Shown in pieces: positions 4,512 to 6,810 of a stretch of DNA of 6,810 bases. How positions within the stretch are numbered: position 1 is the first letter of the stretch; each line of letters starts with the position of its first letter. The stretch is taken from positions 1-6,810 of the forward strand of contig JAISSA010000091.1 in the NCBI GenBank assembly GCA_031273365.1. Direction: 5' to 3'. The notes beneath the pieces are model-generated. The model searched no databases. It saw only the letters and a program-made list of their open reading frames with translations, and was not told where the DNA came from. Source of the DNA: Synergistaceae bacterium (GTDB lineage Bacteria > Synergistota > Synergistia > Synergistales > Aminobacteriaceae). Made by a program: the position numbers and the translations under genes.

Positions 4512-6810
4512 CTCCTTCCTCGGCCTGGTGTTTTTTCCGCTCCTGTTCCCAGTCGAAAACCGCCTCGCAAAGAATGTCAAAAAACGTGCGCAGAGCGAAG
4601 GGACGAAATTCGCCAAAAAGCCTTTGAGAGTCGACGAGCCTCTGTTCGTCGGGAACCTCGAGGAATGTCTCAACGTCGATGTTGCCGTCCACGATTCGCT
4701 TAATCTGGTCCAACCACGTTTTATCCCATGTTTTCAATGATTTTTGCTGTATCTCGGTGTCTGATTTGAACTTCGGGTCAAGCCATCCATCATAAAACGC
4801 CTCAAGACCGTTTTCTCCGTCTCCGATCAGAGTCGCGGCCTCCCTGAGCGCTCCAAACTGGCTGGCGCTCGGCATTTTGCCGCGCTCCCACTTCAACCCT
4901 CCAAAGAACTCTCCATCCCCTCCTTCGGCGGGAACTTTGCCGTAAATCTGCCGACGTACAAGGCGGGTATAGCGTTTTTTCAGCGATTCGTCCTGAAGGA
5001 GGCGTAAAAACGGATCTGTCGCTTCCGGTTCTGTCGTTTCCGGCTCCTGAATTTCCGGCTGAGATTGTTGAATGATCAGCTCCGAGTTCGTCAAAAAACC
5101 GGGATTGAACAGCAGTCTTCCGTACCCCTCAGCGCGACGGCCTCCAAAACCCTCCTGCTGCACCTTCTTCGCCTTCTCCGGGTCCCAGACGCCTTCGACG
5201 ACTCTGAACACGCAAACGCTCCCGGCCTGAAGGTACACAAGGGAGGGGCGGGGCAGAGTCCATTTCGTGTGCCACGACTCGCGTCTGCCGGTGCGCAGAC
5301 TGTGCCCCCGGTCTCCGCCGAGCGGCGAAATTTCTTCGTCAAATATCAGAGCCTCCAGCGTCACCCCCAACACCTTCTCCAAACCCTTGCGCAGATCATC
5401 CGGCTTTGCGGTATAGGCGTGATTGTCATCCCGGAAGAGGACGTCCGAGGCCATATAAACGATCAGGTACCTGTTCCCCGCGCACTCGATAAGCTCCGGC
5501 GTTTCCCCGTGCCTTTCGGAAGGCCCGACGTATTCCAGCGAGATTTTTCCGTACTCGTCCTTGCGGGACTGGCCTATCGAGGTGAACCCTTTTCGCATTT
5601 TTTCCCAGTTCTCCGGCGGCAGTTGTTCCCGAATTTTTTCCCAGAAGGCGGCGGAGATTCTGACCGTTCCGCGAAAAGTCATGCCTTCCCTTATGGCCTC
5701 GTAAGTGAAGAGCCCCCCCACGTTTTCCGTCGGGCGCTGCACGCTGTCTTCCACCGTGTTATGAGTACGCAGGGTCAAAAATTTCTCGGAGGTCGCGTAA
5801 CGAAGCGTATCCGCGTTTTCGAAAAAAACGTACCCGGAACGCAGGTCCTTTGTTTGTCTTTGGGGATCGGCCGCCGTGACGACGCGGTTGACAATAACTT
5901 GACCATCCGAGTCCTTATAGCTGGCGAAGGACAGGGGTACGGGCCAGGCGAGATGCTCGTCGAACTCGGGCAGGAAGCTTCCGACGGAAAATTCTCCGTT
6001 CATCACGGCGTCCTGCACGCACCTTTGGTCGAGTGGCCCCAGCACCTCCCGGGTCAGCCAGGGCAGCAGGACGACGCCGGGAAGGGTCACGTCGCTCCTG
6101 ACCACGTTGCCCAGCGTGACTTTGTTGATGACGACCGGCTGCAGCGTCGTCAGCCGAAAATCCAGCTCGAGCGCGTCACCTGGATTTACCGTATGACCCC
6201 TCAGAGCGTCGGCATTTTGGTCAGGGTTTTCCTGAGGCGTCGGGATTGCGTTGCACAGCTTCAGTCTGCACCGCCCTCCTCCTCGCCGTCGCCCGCCGCC
6301 GATGCGGCGCACCGCATTGACCGCGTCCTGCAGCAGCGTTTCTGCTTTCTTCAGCATTTCTGCATTCTCCGAAAGCGCGCGGGTTCTCCGAAGCGTCAGC
6401 GTTGCGAAAAGGCTGCATCCACCCCGAACCTCTTCCGTGGAAAACAAAAATCGTTCCGATGAACGTCCCGTCGCCGGATCGATTTTCACACCGGGTCGAA
6501 CGACGAAGAGGGATTCGAGGACGTCTTTGCGCCTGGCCAGGTACTTCTGAATGCCCTTTGAAAATGTCGCGTTGTCGATTCCAATGGCGGCCTCAGCGGC
6601 GGCGACGTTTCTTCCCCCTTCGTACGTCTCGGGCTGCTCTCCGAACAGGGCAATCCGGGCATTTTTCCATTCGTCGCCTCCTTCCGCCCTGTCGCGAACC
6701 GAGGCCACCCATTCCGCGGCGTCCCGCAGGATGCCCGTCAGGGTTTTGCCCGGCACGTAAGGCAGTCCATCCCTGTCGCGAAGAACCTGCCGGTCCACGC
6801 TGCCGGGAAT
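4495..6810 (-). CDS. Cas7-Cas5-Cas11 fusion protein of a type III-Dv-like effector (Csm3-like + Csx10-like + helical tail), N-terminus missing
   Basis: 771 residues are visible; the frame runs open to the right edge, so the 5' end is missing. Three parts can be read (visible numbering). Part 1, about 1-190, is a Csm3-like Cas7: VDRQVLRDRDGLPYVPGKTL at 5-24 with candidate catalytic Asp6, GVKIDPATG near 107-115, and a glycine/Arg-rich loop RRIGGGRRRGGG near 168-179. Part 2, about 209-574, is Csx10/Cas5-like: TLPGVVLLPWLTREVL near 242-257, WPVPLSFASYK near 289-299, RTHNTVED, GGLFTYEAIREGMTF, IGQSRKDEYGK, then LPRPSLVYLQAGSVCVF near 519-535 and GFGGRRAEGYGRLLFNP near 554-570. A Pro/Glu/Thr linker (575-600) leads to part 3, about 600-760, predicted mostly helical, with SASQFGALREAATL and a charged end; by position and size it would be Cas11. 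The protein should cap and line the crRNA backbone and cut target RNA at the Cas7 site. The Csx10-like and Cas7 parts are secure; the Cas11 call rests on architecture. Confidence 0.87.
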   Translation of the reverse strand: MPGSVDRQVLRDRDGLPYVPGKTLTGILRDAAEWVASVRDRAEGGDEWKNARIALFGEQPETYEGGRNVAAAEAAIGIDNATFSKGIQKYLARRKDVLESLFVVRPGVKIDPATGRSSERFLFSTEEVRGGCSLFATLTLRRTRALSENAEMLKKAETLLQDAVNAVRRIGGGRRRGGGRCRLKLCNAIPTPQENPDQNADALRGHTVNPGDALELDFRLTTLQPVVINKVTLGNVVRSDVTLPGVVLLPWLTREVLGPLDQRCVQDAVMNGEFSVGSFLPEFDEHLAWPVPLSFASYKDSDGQVIVNRVVTAADPQRQTKDLRSGYVFFENADTLRYATSEKFLTLRTHNTVEDSVQRPTENVGGLFTYEAIREGMTFRGTVRISAAFWEKIREQLPPENWEKMRKGFTSIGQSRKDEYGKISLEYVGPSERHGETPELIECAGNRYLIVYMASDVLFRDDNHAYTAKPDDLRKGLEKVLGVTLEALIFDEEISPLGGDRGHSLRTGRRESWHTKWTLPRPSLVYLQAGSVCVFRVVEGVWDPEKAKKVQQEGFGGRRAEGYGRLLFNPGFLTNSELIIQQSQPEIQEPETTEPEATDPFLRLLQDESLKKRYTRLVRRQIYGKVPAEGGDGEFFGGLKWERGKMPSASQFGALREAATLIGDGENGLEAFYDGWLDPKFKSDTEIQQKSLKTWDKTWLDQIKRIVDGNIDVETFLEVPDEQRLVDSQRLFGEFRPFALRTFFDILCEAVFDWEQERKKHQAEEGEVAQP
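5017..5061 (-). repeat. 15-bp tandem repeat coding the interdomain linker of the fusion protein
   Basis: Three consecutive 15-bp units code for QPEIQ, EPETT and EPEAT. The last two units are GAGCCGGAAACGACA and GAACCGGAAGCGACA, differing at only two bases, and the first unit shares the CCGGAA core. They sit exactly between the Csx10-like part and the helical C-terminal part and encode an acidic, Pro-rich, probably flexible tether. Such repeats can change copy number by slippage, in steps of five residues that keep the frame. Confidence 0.75.

Noticed and set aside
4499..4570. Upstream extension of the double-Cas7 gene to an ATG at 4568-4570
   Set aside because: It would overlap the end of the fusion gene by 76 nt and add 24 Arg/Gly-rich residues. 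The ATG at 4496-4498 has a well-spaced Shine-Dalgarno site and the common ATGA overlap.
5065..6462. Open plus-strand frame of 465 codons opposite the fusion gene
   Set aside because: Low-complexity His/Arg/Gln-rich translation without family motifs, while the opposite strand has clear Cas7 and Csx10 signatures throughout.

Overview
The window is bacterial, moderately GC-rich and densely coded. It holds the 3' part of a CRISPR-Cas type III effector operon next to two ordinary chromosomal genes. No CRISPR array, cas1/cas2, cas6, cas10, rRNA, tRNA or transposase is visible. The organism cannot be fixed from the sequence. An RqcH of the bacterial type and good Shine-Dalgarno sites exclude nothing more precise than 'bacterium'; an anaerobe such as a Synergistota member is only a guess.

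Left part (1-654): the C-terminal end of an FAD-linked 2-hydroxyacid oxidase/dehydrogenase on the + strand (2-472). A short convergent intergenic region follows, with one terminator-like hairpin for each direction. On the - strand lies rqcH (655-2400), the NFACT-family protein that adds C-terminal alanine tails to nascent chains stuck on split 50S subunits. Its 5' region (2401-2570) is AT-rich. It carries a plausible promoter and a direct repeat across the -35 region. On the opposite strand it carries an excellent ribosome binding site and ATG that lead only into a 21-codon frame.

Right part (2571-6810, all - strand): three tightly packed genes, read from the right edge inwards. They are a large fusion protein truncated by the window (Cas7-like, then Csx10/Cas5-like, then a linker and a helical Cas11-like tail), a tandem double Cas7 protein (Cas7-2x), and Csx19 (TIGR03984 family). 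The first two share an ATGA stop/start overlap and the last two are 2 nt apart, so they should be one transcription and translation unit, ending in a small terminator at the csx19 stop codon. This composition matches the unusual III-Dv variant described in Synechocystis (Cas7-Cas5-Cas11 fusion, Cas7-2x, Csx19, plus Cas10 and a Cas7-insertion protein). III-Dv has been discussed as an intermediate between multi-subunit type III complexes and the single-protein type III-E effector.

The three proteins should assemble on a crRNA as the RNA-binding and RNA-cleaving backbone. The visible Cas7 domains keep the candidate catalytic Asp in the fusion protein and in the first half of Cas7-2x. The second half of Cas7-2x has Lys at the aligned position, so this complex may cut at fewer sites than the characterised one. 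Cas10, Cas6 and the array, if present, must lie beyond the right edge or elsewhere.
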